From: Lachnospiraceae bacterium MD335
GTDB lineage: Bacteria; Bacillota; Clostridia; Lachnospirales; Lachnospiraceae
Length of the DNA stretch: 64,000 bases
Reading direction: 5' to 3'
NCBI GenBank assembly: GCA_000403335.2
Contig: KE159629.1
Coordinates: forward strand, 186,001 to 250,000
Below the pieces are notes generated by a model, which worked only from the letters and a program-made list of their open reading frames with translations, did no database searches and had not been told where the DNA came from. The position numbers were made by a program, and so were the translations under genes. Positions 43,007 to 51,668 of the stretch are shown piece by piece; within the stretch, counting starts at the first letter, position 1; each line of letters begins with the position of its first letter.

Positions 43007-43435
43007 ATGGACGAAATCAGAATAAAACCCTATGTACATCACGCACAATATTATGAGACGGATCAAATGGCGATTATTCATCATTCTAATTATATCCGGT
43101 GGATGGAAGAGGCAAGACTTGACTTTATGAGTCAATGCGGAGTGCCCTACAAAAAATTGGAGGATATGGGAATTATCATTCCGGTGCTTTCGGTGTCGTG
43201 CCAGTACCGGAGCATGGTGCGTTTTGACGACTGCGTGACAATCGGGGTAAAGGTTGTCAGATACTCCGGGGTAAAAATGGATTTGGAGTACGCGTTTACC
43301 AATACAAAGACAGGGGAATTAACGACGACGGGAACAAGCTCCCACTGCTTTTTAAACAGGGAGTACCGCCCGATGTCCTTAAAAAAGGATTATCCGGAAA
43401 TTGACGCGCAGTTTCGCAAGATGCGCACGCTTTAA
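43007..43435 (+). CDS. Acyl-CoA thioesterase, hot-dog fold (YbgC/4HBT type)
   Basis: A 142-residue hot-dog thioesterase. The signature YYETDQMAIIHHSNYIRWMEEAR corresponds to the 4-hydroxybenzoyl-CoA thioesterase active-site pattern (Y-x-x-T-D-x-x-G/x-x-x-H-x-x-Y-x-x-W-x-E), split here as YYETDQMAIIHHSNY and IRWMEEARLDF. It would hydrolyse short or medium acyl-CoA. An AAAGGAG site lies 13 bases upstream of the ATG. No partner genes indicate the substrate. Confidence 0.88.
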   Translation: MDEIRIKPYVHHAQYYETDQMAIIHHSNYIRWMEEARLDFMSQCGVPYKKLEDMGIIIPVLSVSCQYRSMVRFDDCVTIGVKVVRYSGVKMDLEYAFTNTKTGELTTTGTSSHCFLNREYRPMSLKKDYPEIDAQFRKMRTL

Positions 43436-43461
43436 AGGAATTCTGATCTAAAGGAGACTGC

Positions 43462-44427
43462 ATGGAGACATTCAAGAGAAGTTTTAAAATATCAATTGCC
43501 GCCGTGCTTGCGATTGTGGTCGCGGACAGGCTTGGATTGAACTATTCAGCGACGGCGGGAATTATCACGGTGCTCAGTATTCAAAACACAAAGCGCGAAA
43601 CGCTGTGGACCGCGCTCAAAAGAACGGCGGCGCTTTGCTGTGCGTTTCTTTTGGCGGCGGTCTGTTTTCGGATAATCGGTTATAATATTGGGGCGTTTGC
43701 GGTATTTTTATTCTTTTTTGCTTTGCTGTGCTTTCGCATGAAATGGGCGGAGGCGCTTGCGATGGTGTCTGTGCTTGTGACGCATTTTCTGTTAGAAAAG
43801 GATATGACGGGGAGAATAGTGCTCAATGAAATCCTGCTGTTTTTTGTAGGAACGTCGTTTGGCGTGCTTGTGAATCTGCACCTGCACCGAAAGAAACATC
43901 GATTCGAAATGCTGTCGGACGAGGTTGACGACCAAATCAAAGGCATTCTGCACCGCATGTCGGAATGGCTTTTGCGGGAGGACCGCGAGGCATACGGGAG
44001 CGGTTGTTTTGCGGCGCTTGAAGACGCACTGTCTAAAGCAAGGCTTTGTGCAATTGAAAATTATGACAATTCCGTGCTTTCGGATGATACGTATGAAATT
44101 GACTATATTGAGATGCGCGAGGAGCAGAGCATTATTTTGCGGGAAGTATACGAAAATATTAAAGGACTTGCGTATCTTCCCCAGCAGGCGATACAGGTTG
44201 CCGCGCTGATTAAGAAAATTGAGGAGGGCTATCACCGCGAAAATACGGTGGAGGGGCTGCTGGCAAAGACGGATGCGTTTTTAAGCCGCATGGCGACGCG
44301 CCCGCTGCCGCAGACGAGAGAAGAATTTGAGGCGCGGGCGGTGTTGTTTTATATTCTAAAGCAGTTAAGAAATATGCTGAAACTAAAATATGATTTTGTA
44401 AAGAACAGGCAGGATTACAGATTTTAA
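43462..44427 (+). CDS. FUSC/aromatic-acid-exporter-like membrane protein
   Basis: A 321-residue protein with about five membrane helices in the first 140 residues (SIAAVLAIVVADRLG, then IITVLSIQNTKRETLW and others) and a helical cytoplasmic domain after that. The helix pattern and LSIQNTKRETLW match the ArAE_1/DUF939 group (YgaE-like). These are presumed exporters of aromatic or related compounds, but the substrate is unknown. It is followed closely by the HisI-like gene with an 18-base gap. Confidence 0.8.
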   Translation: METFKRSFKISIAAVLAIVVADRLGLNYSATAGIITVLSIQNTKRETLWTALKRTAALCCAFLLAAVCFRIIGYNIGAFAVFLFFFALLCFRMKWAEALAMVSVLVTHFLLEKDMTGRIVLNEILLFFVGTSFGVLVNLHLHRKKHRFEMLSDEVDDQIKGILHRMSEWLLREDREAYGSGCFAALEDALSKARLCAIENYDNSVLSDDTYEIDYIEMREEQSIILREVYENIKGLAYLPQQAIQVAALIKKIEEGYHRENTVEGLLAKTDAFLSRMATRPLPQTREEFEARAVLFYILKQLRNMLKLKYDFVKNRQDYRF

Positions 44428-44445
44428 AAGGAGTTTAGGAAGAAT

Positions 44446-44850
44446 ATGGGATATATTGAAGAAACGAATGAATTAAAGCTGGATTTTCAAAAGATTGCGC
44501 GCATGGAGGGACAGGAAGTCATTCCTGTGGCGATTCAGAACGCGGATACAGACGAAGTGATCCTTGTCGCCTACACAAACGAGGCGGCTTTCTTGGAGTC
44601 GGTAAGGCTGCGCCGTCTTGTGCTTTGGAGCACATCAAGGAACGAACTTTGGCATAAGGGCAAGACTTCGGGGAATGAGTTTGAGCTGTTGGAGGTTTTG
44701 GTGAACTGTGAGCAGAATTCACTGGTTTATAAGGTGTGCCCGCTTAGAGGGAATATCTGCCATACTTCCTTTAACGGGGTGGCGAATAACTGTTTTTACA
44801 GAAGGCTTGATATGGAGCGGATGGAGCTTGTAAACCGGAATATGAAATAA
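44446..44850 (+). CDS. HisI-like protein (phosphoribosyl-AMP cyclohydrolase family) with altered metal site
   Basis: A 134-residue protein clearly of the HisI family (VILVAYTNEAAFLES, WSTSRNELWHKGKTSG, NICHTSFNG). HisI opens the purine ring of phosphoribosyl-AMP in histidine synthesis. The magnesium-binding motif, normally D-x-D-x-D, reads N87-C-E89-Q-N91 here, so two aspartates are asparagines and one is glutamate. The zinc-type cysteines C88 and C105 remain. No his genes are adjacent. It may be a diverged HisI or a paralogue with another activity. Confidence 0.82.
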   Translation: MGYIEETNELKLDFQKIARMEGQEVIPVAIQNADTDEVILVAYTNEAAFLESVRLRRLVLWSTSRNELWHKGKTSGNEFELLEVLVNCEQNSLVYKVCPLRGNICHTSFNGVANNCFYRRLDMERMELVNRNMK

Positions 44851-44877
44851 ACATGGAAATTTCGGAGGTGGAAATAG

Positions 44878-45873
44878 ATGGGTTTTATTTCTTTTAGCTT
44901 GGATTATTATAAAAAAGAATTACAAAAATTAGAATCGGTTCCTGTAAGCGCGGAAACAATATACCGGGCAAAACAGCTGCTGAAAATGCTTGATGACCTG
45001 GTTGATGAGGGCTACACGGAGTTAAATGAAAAACTGGAAGAAGCATGTCAGGGTGTTTCAAGATTAAGAAAGTATTTGAACGATAATCATGCCAAACCGT
45101 TTCCTATTTACCGCAAGCCATTGGCAGAAACGGATGTTGTATACGAACAGAAATCTATTGAGCTTGCAGAGGCAATCAAAGAGCTTACCGGGAATGCTGA
45201 AAAAAGTAAGGATTTAAGTAAGGATGCGTTCTTGACAGAGTTGCTTCGTTTCTGCGAATGGGTAGGATATGAAGAAAATACAGCATATATTTTTCTGCTC
45301 CGTGATACATTATTGCCGTATATTTATTATCAGGGCAAAAACAGAAAAAGCATTTATCCGTGGTTATTGGGCAGGAAAACATTAACGATGTTGACAGGAA
45401 CGGAAAACGTAGATGATGCAATTCGTGCTTCTATCATTAAGGCATTGGAATTTGGAAAATGCAGTAGCTTTGAAGATTTTTGCGGTGCGGTTTTACCTGA
45501 CATACAAACCACGCTGAAACAATATCCCGAAATAGGGAATTGTCTGACTGCATTGCTTGAAGATATACAAGAAAAGCGTATTATCGTAGTTGAATCGGGA
45601 TGTTCGGGCACGTTCCCTATGCTGCTTATGAGCTTAGATGACCGAATTGATGTGCGTATGTACACTACCTATCCTTATCTGTTAGAGATATATGGCGATA
45701 AAATATATTCGCCTAAGTACGAAGAAAATCGTTTGTTTGAAACGTTGTATTCTCAGGATTTGTACTTCCGGTTTTCTGATTTAAAAGATGGGCATTTCTT
45801 TATCAGTAAATGCGAAAATAAAGAAGTAGAGAAATATGCTTTGGCAGAAGTCAAAGCGACCTTGAACGAATGA
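44878..45873 (+). CDS. Hypothetical protein, unknown function
   Basis: A 331-residue soluble protein with no signal peptide or membrane helix. The N-terminal third is helical. The middle contains AYIFLLRDTLLPYIYYQGKN, and the C-terminal part IIVVESGCSGTFPMLLMSLD followed by DVRMYTTYPYLLEIYG, a strand-loop-helix arrangement with a glycine-rich turn that could bind a phosphate or nucleotide. I do not recognise the family. GGAGGTG lies nine bases before the ATG, and a perfect-consensus promoter for the next gene follows, so it is transcribed separately. Confidence 0.65.
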   Translation: MGFISFSLDYYKKELQKLESVPVSAETIYRAKQLLKMLDDLVDEGYTELNEKLEEACQGVSRLRKYLNDNHAKPFPIYRKPLAETDVVYEQKSIELAEAIKELTGNAEKSKDLSKDAFLTELLRFCEWVGYEENTAYIFLLRDTLLPYIYYQGKNRKSIYPWLLGRKTLTMLTGTENVDDAIRASIIKALEFGKCSSFEDFCGAVLPDIQTTLKQYPEIGNCLTALLEDIQEKRIIVVESGCSGTFPMLLMSLDDRIDVRMYTTYPYLLEIYGDKIYSPKYEENRLFETLYSQDLYFRFSDLKDGHFFISKCENKEVEKYALAEVKATLNE

Positions 45874-45940
45874 AAGCAGATTTGTTTTAAAAGAGCAGAT
45901 TTCTAAAATAAACTTACATTTAACGTGAAAGTAATTTTTA

Positions 45941-45969
45941 TTGACAGCGTTTTTATATGGAATTATAAT
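45941..45969 (+). promoter_or_regulatory. Perfect sigma-A promoter of the GGDEF gene
   Basis: TTGACA at 45941-45946 and TATAAT at 45964-45969 with exactly 17 bases between; the start codon is about 45 bases further on. Confidence 0.8.
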
Positions 45970-46014
45970 TAGATTGTATACAATATTCAAAATCATTGGA
46001 GAGAAAAAGAATAC

Positions 46015-48291
46015 ATGAAAAAAACTCTGTTCCGTGAGTGTAATAAACGAAAAGTAAATATCATGCGCATACTGTGCGCTGCATTAATCATTATAACATT
46101 TGTGAGCGGCTTAGAAATTCAAATAGCGCAGGCAAGAGACGTTTCGCGCGTGGAAATTGAATTCAGCGAGGAAGAACTTGCCTATATCGCGCAGGAAAAA
46201 GAGCTGCGGCTTGCCAATTTTTCGGTGAGGGCGCCGCTTTCCTATACGGAAGACGGAGAACTGCACGGGATTTGTGTGGATATAATGAAATGGATCGAAA
46301 CCAATACAGGTCTTCATTTTACCTATTTAGAGATTCCGGCGGGGGGGAATCCGGTTGACTATATCACACAGGGTGATGCCGATGTGGCAGTCGGTGTACT
46401 TCGTTACGGGGGAAATACGAACAATCCGGATATTATGCTGACGGATACTTTTTTTGAAAGCGATATGGTGCTTGTGGCAAAAAAGGGCGCTGCAATTGAT
46501 ATGAGCAAACCCTTAAAAGTATTTGTGAGCAAAGGATACCGCATGGGGTATCAGTTTATGAAAGACTCTTATCCTGACTATGATGTAGTATATGCAAAGA
46601 GCACAGAGGAAGCGCTGCATGCACTGCAAAACGGAACTGCAGATTTGATGCTGCAAAGCGTCTACGTTATCGACGAGTTTTTAAAAAGACCTGCCTACAG
46701 CGACCTGATGCTGTATAAAAGCTCCGTTGCGCAGGAAGAGCTGACGTGTGCGGTATTGGCAGACGAAGACAAGGTGCTTGTGGATATTTTGAATAAGGCA
46801 ATTGCGGCGATGCCGGAAGAATATACACGCCAGCTGGTTGTGGATTACACGATTACGAGAATGTATTATCCAACGTTTGCCGAGCAGATTGAAAACAATC
46901 CGATGCTGTTTATCGCGATGGGCGTTGTGCTCCTTGTACTGATTGTTGCAGCAGTGCTTTTTGTCCGGCTCCAAAGCCGCAGTAAAATGATGCGTCTAAT
47001 GTCCAAGAACGAGGAGTACCTCCAAAATATCACGAATAACATTCACGGCGGTTTGGTGATTATCACAAAGAAGGACGACTTTCGTGTTACCTATGCTAAC
47101 GACCGCTTTTGGAATGTTGTGAGCGGTGAATGCGATGCGACACCGAAAACGGACAGCCTTTTTTTGGACTTTATTTGTGATGAGGATAAAAGTAAAGTGG
47201 ATGCCGGGCTGAAACGGGCATGGACATCCGGAGAGATGATTGAGCTTAAGTTCAATATCAAAGACGGTGACACGAAAAAGCCTATTTTGTTAAACGGAAC
47301 ACGCGGAGATGACTCAAATGGTCAACGAAATATCACCTGTGTGCTGATCGATTTTAGCAGGGAGCAGATGCTCAAAGAGGCTCTTGAAGATGAGAAAGAG
47401 ATGTACCGTATTTTTATGGAGGACTCGAAGGACATTGTATTTTATGGTGACATTAAGACGAACGAGTATATATGGCCGCCGTTTTACAAGGAGCGTTTCG
47501 GGATTGATCCGCCAGGAAAGATTGCGGACGGAAATGAGCAGGAGGCATTTGGAACCGTCATTGTACAGGAGGATTTAACGCTTTTTATAACAGCATTAGA
47601 GGCGTTAAAGACCGGCAAAAAACAGCCGGAGCTTCGGATGCGCTTAAAGACGGCGGACGGCAGGAACCGATGGCATAAGGTGAAGCTAAGCTGTATGGAA
47701 AAGAACGGTACCGTTTACCGGATTCTTTGCAGAATGACCGACATAGACAAAGAGGTCAACCACATGAAACAGTTAAGCGATGCATCCATGCGGGACAAGC
47801 TGACAGGACTTTACAATAAAAATGCGTTTTATGCATTGGTCGAAAAATTTATTGAAGATAATGGTAAAAAGGGTATCCTTTTGTTTCTTGATCTTGACAA
47901 TTTTAAGAATGTTAATGACCAATTGGGTCATTTGGCAGGAGATGAAGTTTTAATCGGCGTGGCGGGAAGCATGAAAAATATTTTCCGCAGTGATGATATT
48001 GTCGCGCGCTTTGGAGGAGATGAGTTTATTATTTTTGTTAAGGACAGCGATGAAAAGATTGCGGCGGACAAGATACAGTATCTGCGGGAAGAAATCATGC
48101 GCATCAAAGAGGAGTGCCGTGCGGAAAATACAGGGCTTTCTGCCTGTGTCGGCGTAAGTATCTATCCGGATGACGCAGAAGGCATAGAGCAGCTCGTATC
48201 AAAGGCGGATGAAGCGATGTACTATGTAAAGCAGCATGGGAAAAATGGGTATGCGTTTTACAAGGATGTCAAAAATATGGTTGACAAATAA
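46015..48291 (+). CDS. Sensor diguanylate cyclase (SBP-PAS-PAS-GGDEF)
   Basis: A 758-residue membrane sensor that would make cyclic di-GMP. It has a signal or first membrane helix (about 19-40), an extracellular solute-binding domain of the amino-acid-binding type (LRLANFSVRAPLSYTEDGEL through about residue 285), a membrane helix near 300-322, and two PAS-like regions (about 335-450 and 455-580). The GGDEF domain has the catalytic motif RFGGDEFIIFV near residue 665. No EAL domain is present. A ligand bound outside would control cyclase output. The following tyrS promoter starts inside its last codons. Confidence 0.92.
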   Translation: MKKTLFRECNKRKVNIMRILCAALIIITFVSGLEIQIAQARDVSRVEIEFSEEELAYIAQEKELRLANFSVRAPLSYTEDGELHGICVDIMKWIETNTGLHFTYLEIPAGGNPVDYITQGDADVAVGVLRYGGNTNNPDIMLTDTFFESDMVLVAKKGAAIDMSKPLKVFVSKGYRMGYQFMKDSYPDYDVVYAKSTEEALHALQNGTADLMLQSVYVIDEFLKRPAYSDLMLYKSSVAQEELTCAVLADEDKVLVDILNKAIAAMPEEYTRQLVVDYTITRMYYPTFAEQIENNPMLFIAMGVVLLVLIVAAVLFVRLQSRSKMMRLMSKNEEYLQNITNNIHGGLVIITKKDDFRVTYANDRFWNVVSGECDATPKTDSLFLDFICDEDKSKVDAGLKRAWTSGEMIELKFNIKDGDTKKPILLNGTRGDDSNGQRNITCVLIDFSREQMLKEALEDEKEMYRIFMEDSKDIVFYGDIKTNEYIWPPFYKERFGIDPPGKIADGNEQEAFGTVIVQEDLTLFITALEALKTGKKQPELRMRLKTADGRNRWHKVKLSCMEKNGTVYRILCRMTDIDKEVNHMKQLSDASMRDKLTGLYNKNAFYALVEKFIEDNGKKGILLFLDLDNFKNVNDQLGHLAGDEVLIGVAGSMKNIFRSDDIVARFGGDEFIIFVKDSDEKIAADKIQYLREEIMRIKEECRAENTGLSACVGVSIYPDDAEGIEQLVSKADEAMYYVKQHGKNGYAFYKDVKNMVDK

Positions 48292-48309
48292 AGCAGGAAT
48301 GTTTATAAT
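48281..48309 (+). promoter_or_regulatory. Perfect sigma-A promoter of tyrS
   Basis: TTGACA at 48281-48286 and TATAAT at 48304-48309 are 17 bases apart. The -35 overlaps the final codons (VDK stop) of the GGDEF gene. Confidence 0.85.
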
Positions 48310-48315
48310 CACGTT

Positions 48316-48705
48316 ATAGTAAAAAGCTGTGAAGGGAAAAAGTAGCTTTTGTGCAAACCTACAGAAAGCAGTCGGTTGATGAGAGACGCAGGGGAACGCA
48401 TTTGTGAATACATCCCGGAGCCGCACACCAAAATCCAAAAAATGGAGAGTAGACTGTGACGGAATGCCCAAACGTTATATTGGGAGGAGTATCGGATTTA
48501 TTTTTATGCACAGCCCCATGCAGAGGAAATATGCCGCCGAAGCGGCGCATGGCGCGCGCGGCGAGTAAGGAACCTTACTCGGTTGATAGAAATCCCGTAC
48601 TTACTGAGGCGCAGAATGTGAGTTCTGCGTAAATAAAGGTGGTAACACGTGGTGAGATAGCCTCGTCCTTTGAATGAAACAGTTCAAGGACGGGTTTTTT
48701 TATGC
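48316..48705 (+). promoter_or_regulatory. T-box riboswitch controlling tyrS
   Basis: About 390 bases of structured leader between the promoter and tyrS. The T-box sequence AAGGTGGTAACACG lies at 48636-48649 and is followed by the terminator (CGTCCTT near 48664 with AAGGACG, then TTTTTT at 48695-48700). Upstream hairpins include 48573-48590 (GAGTAAGG with CCTTACTC) and 48610-48629. Uncharged tRNA-Tyr would pair with the leader and let transcription continue. The specifier codon was not fixed with certainty. This stretch holds no gene. Confidence 0.9.
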
Positions 48706-48789
48706 ACATGGGCGCCCAAATGAAGATTGTTTTAAAATAAACCTCGTCCTTTGAAACAAAACATGATGATGTGATAGGAGGAAAACAAA

Positions 48790-50010
48790 ATGCAGTTGTA
48801 TGACGAATTGGTGGCAAGAGGATTGATTGCACAGGTAACGGACGAAAAGGAGATTAAGGAGCTGATTGATTCCGGAAAGGCGATATTCTATATTGGCTTT
48901 GACCCGACGGCGGACAGCCTTCATGTGGGACATTTCATGGCATTATGTCTGATGAAGCGTCTTCAGATGGGGGGGAACAAACCGATTGCGCTTTTAGGCG
49001 GCGGAACAGGCATGATTGGTGACCCGTCGGGAAAGACGGACATGCGAAAGATGCTTACAAAGGAGGATATTGACCATAATATTGCCTGTTTTAAAAAGCA
49101 GATGAGCCGTTTTATTGAGTTCGGTGAGGACAAGGCGATTATGGTAAACAATGGCGACTGGCTGTTGGATTTGAACTATGTGGAGCTTTTGCGTGAAGTC
49201 GGACCGCATTTCAGCGTGAACAGAATGCTTGCGGCGGAATGCTACAAGCAGCGCATGGAGCGGGGACTTAGCTTTTTGGAATTTAATTACATGATTATGC
49301 AGAGCTATGACTTTTTGGAGTTGTTTCAGAAGTATGGCTGCAATATGCAGTTTGGCGGCGACGACCAGTGGAGCAACATGCTCGGCGGTACGGAGCTAAT
49401 CCGCCGTAAGCTTGGAAAAGATGCATATGCGATGACGATTAATCTGCTGTTAAATTCCGAGGGGAAGAAAATGGGCAAAACGGAGTCGGGTGCGGTATGG
49501 CTTGACGCCGAGAAGACGTCGCCGTACGAATTTTACCAGTACTGGAGAAACGTCGCTGACGCAGACGTCATAAAGTGTATTAAAATGCTGACATTCCTTC
49601 CGCTTGAAGAAATTGAACCGATGGAGAAATGGGAGGGCAGCGAGCTGAATAAGGCTAAGGAAATTCTTGCGTTTGAGCTGACGCAGCTTGTGCATGGCAC
49701 GGAGGAAGCCAATAAGGCGCAGGAGGCTGCAAAGGCGCTGTTTGCAGGCGGTGCAAATTCGGAGAACATGCCGAAAACGACACTCGCGGATACGGATTTT
49801 ACGGACGGTGTGATTGATATTCTTTCGATTTTGGTAAAGGCAGGAATGACCGCTTCAAAGTCCGAGGCAAGGCGTGCCGTGGAGCAGGGCGGCGTGTCCG
49901 TAAACGGTGAAAAGGTGACGGATGCGAAGGTTGTTTTTGCGAAGGATGCGTTTGAGAATGAGTTTGTCGTTAAGAAGGGCAAGAAGAGTTTTCAGAAGAT
50001 TTGTCTGTAA
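48790..50010 (+). CDS. tyrS: Tyrosyl-tRNA synthetase
   Basis: Charges tRNA-Tyr. The class I HIGH-type motif appears as [15 protein letters not shown] near residue 38 and the KMSKS-type motif as KKMGKTESG near 228. A C-terminal S4-like RNA-binding domain ([19 protein letters not shown]) is intact. The length is 406 residues. An AGGAGG site precedes the ATG. Expression depends on the T-box leader upstream. Confidence 0.97.
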   Translation: MQLYDELVARGLIAQVTDEKEIKELIDSGKAIFYIGFDPTADSLHVGHFMALCLMKRLQMGGNKPIALLGGGTGMIGDPSGKTDMRKMLTKEDIDHNIACFKKQMSRFIEFGEDKAIMVNNGDWLLDLNYVELLREVGPHFSVNRMLAAECYKQRMERGLSFLEFNYMIMQSYDFLELFQKYGCNMQFGGDDQWSNMLGGTELIRRKLGKDAYAMTINLLLNSEGKKMGKTESGAVWLDAEKTSPYEFYQYWRNVADADVIKCIKMLTFLPLEEIEPMEKWEGSELNKAKEILAFELTQLVHGTEEANKAQEAAKALFAGGANSENMPKTTLADTDFTDGVIDILSILVKAGMTASKSEARRAVEQGGVSVNGEKVTDAKVVFAKDAFENEFVVKKGKKSFQKICL

Positions 50011-50044
50011 AACGTCCAATCTGACAATATAGATAAAGATAAGA

Positions 50045-50082
50045 ATGGCTTTCTGCTTATGATAAAACAGAAAGCCATTTTT
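50045..50082 (+). terminator. Terminator between tyrS and prs
   Basis: Eleven-base perfect arms at 50045-50055 and 50068-50078, followed by TTTTG. The two genes converge here. Confidence 0.85.
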
Positions 50083-50140
50083 GTCAAAATAGGAAACTCT
50101 TTTCTATAAAAGACTATGCGTCGTCACCGGGTACCGCTGT

Positions 50141-51331
50141 TTATACCTGATAAATCTCCATGTCATCATTATAAAGTTCAATAATACGCTGAATACGCTC
50201 CGTCGGCGTTGATACGATTTCCATGGAAAGGTCATGATTCATAAAGTTAATAATGGACGCCAAAAACTTACTCATATCCGCCTCCATATAATAAGGCTTT
50301 GTCAGAAGCTCAGGCGGACGGTAACTTAAATTGGTGGTGATGACCTTATCAAATACACCCTCCTCGTATGCTTTGTCAAAAGCGGAAAGTCCGTTTGTGA
50401 ACAGTCCGAACGTCGTACAGATAAACACACGTTTGGCTTTCATAGCTTTTAACTGCCTTGAGGTGTCAATCATGCTGTCACCGGATGAAATCATATCGTC
50501 AATAATGATAATATCTTTTCCCTCAATATTATTGCCTAAAAATTCATGTGCGACAATCGGATTTTTTCCGCCGACAATTGTTGAGTAGTCGCGGCGCTTA
50601 TAAAACATACCCGTGTCGGCGCCGATTACGCTTGAAAAATAAATGGCACGGTCAAGCGCGCCCTCATCAGGGGAAATAACGATAATATGGTCTTTGTCCA
50701 AAACCAAATCCTTTTCGGAGCGCAGAAGCGCACGTGTAAACTGATAATGTGCCGTAAAATTGTCAAAACCGCTTAAAGGTGCAGCGTTTTGAATGCGCGG
50801 GTCATGCGCGTCAAAGGTAATAAAATTGCTGACACCCATGTTGGTCAATTCTTCGAATGCATATGCGCAGTCGAGACTTTCCCTTCCTGAACGTCTGTGC
50901 TGCCGCCCTTCATACAGAAAAGGCATTATCACATTGATTCGATGTGCCTTGCCGTTTGTCGCCGCAATCACGCGCTTTAAATCCTGATAATGATCATCGG
51001 GAGACATATGATTTACATAACCTTGCATTTGATAGGTAAGACTATGATTGCACACGTCAACCAAAATAAACAAATCTTTTCCGCGGACGGTTTCTGCTAA
51101 TATTGCTTTTCCCTCTCCGCTGTTAAAGCGCGGCGTTGAGAAGCGAAAGAGATAGTCATCCTCCACATATCCCTGAAACGCCGGATCGTCGGTATAGGCA
51201 TTCTTTTCCCGATGGCGGTAATCGACAAGATAATCATTTACTTTGTTTCCAAGCTCAGCCGCGCTGTCCAAAACCATAAGCTTTAGGGGCGCTACGGGCA
51301 GAGCGTTCTTAAGTTTGTCTAAATGGGGCAT
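50141..51331 (-). CDS. prs: Ribose-phosphate pyrophosphokinase (long divergent form)
   Basis: Makes PRPP from ribose 5-phosphate and ATP, feeding nucleotide and histidine synthesis. The PRPP-binding loop is IIIIDDMISSGDSM near residue 272, and the catalytic flexible-loop region around YEGRQHRRSGRESLDCAYAF is present. At 396 residues it is about 80 longer than classical Prs (about 315), a form frequent in Clostridia. It is read leftwards; upstream lies a hairpin-rich region without genes. Confidence 0.9.
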   Translation of the reverse strand: MPHLDKLKNALPVAPLKLMVLDSAAELGNKVNDYLVDYRHREKNAYTDDPAFQGYVEDDYLFRFSTPRFNSGEGKAILAETVRGKDLFILVDVCNHSLTYQMQGYVNHMSPDDHYQDLKRVIAATNGKAHRINVIMPFLYEGRQHRRSGRESLDCAYAFEELTNMGVSNFITFDAHDPRIQNAAPLSGFDNFTAHYQFTRALLRSEKDLVLDKDHIIVISPDEGALDRAIYFSSVIGADTGMFYKRRDYSTIVGGKNPIVAHEFLGNNIEGKDIIIIDDMISSGDSMIDTSRQLKAMKAKRVFICTTFGLFTNGLSAFDKAYEEGVFDKVITTNLSYRPPELLTKPYYMEADMSKFLASIINFMNHDLSMEIVSTPTERIQRIIELYNDDMEIYQV

Positions 51332-51668
51332 TTTTTCTGTTCCTTTCTGTTGTTACTGTTCACTCCGTTCCAGTAACAGGTAAAAATCCATGCAAAAATT
51401 GCAAAACGGACAAGTTCGTTGCGCAAATGGATTTTTACTTGCAATATATACGTTTTCGTACGGACTTAGCAGTAAATGCTAAGTCCTGTGTGAACGGTAA
51501 CTTTCTGTTCCATATATTTATATTTTATAACATTCAGGTAGTGACACGTCAAGAAATTTTTAGTATAATTGAGCATGTCTGTAACAGGAAACCGGGGGCT
51601 GAACTGTTACACATGATTAACTACCGGAATGGATGATTAAAATAGAGTTAGAGGGAAAGCGGCATATT
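51332..51668. repeat. Hairpin-rich intergenic region between prs and the radical SAM gene
   Basis: No gene. Nested stems include 51351-51357 with 51371-51377 (GTTACTG/CAGTAAC), 51380-51390 with 51428-51438 (11 bp), and 51462-51471 with 51477-51486 (10 bp). The outer arms 51351-51362 and 51490-51501 pair with one mismatch. Further right, 51583-51611 repeats the right end of the 28-kb MITE-like element with three mismatches in 29 bases. The last part contains the promoter listed separately. Confidence 0.6.
51541..51569 (+). promoter_or_regulatory. Promoter of the radical SAM-der unit
   Basis: GTGACA at 51541-51546 and TATAAT at 51564-51569 are 17 bases apart, just upstream of the repeated 29-base motif, which would therefore be in the transcript leader. 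Confidence 0.6.
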
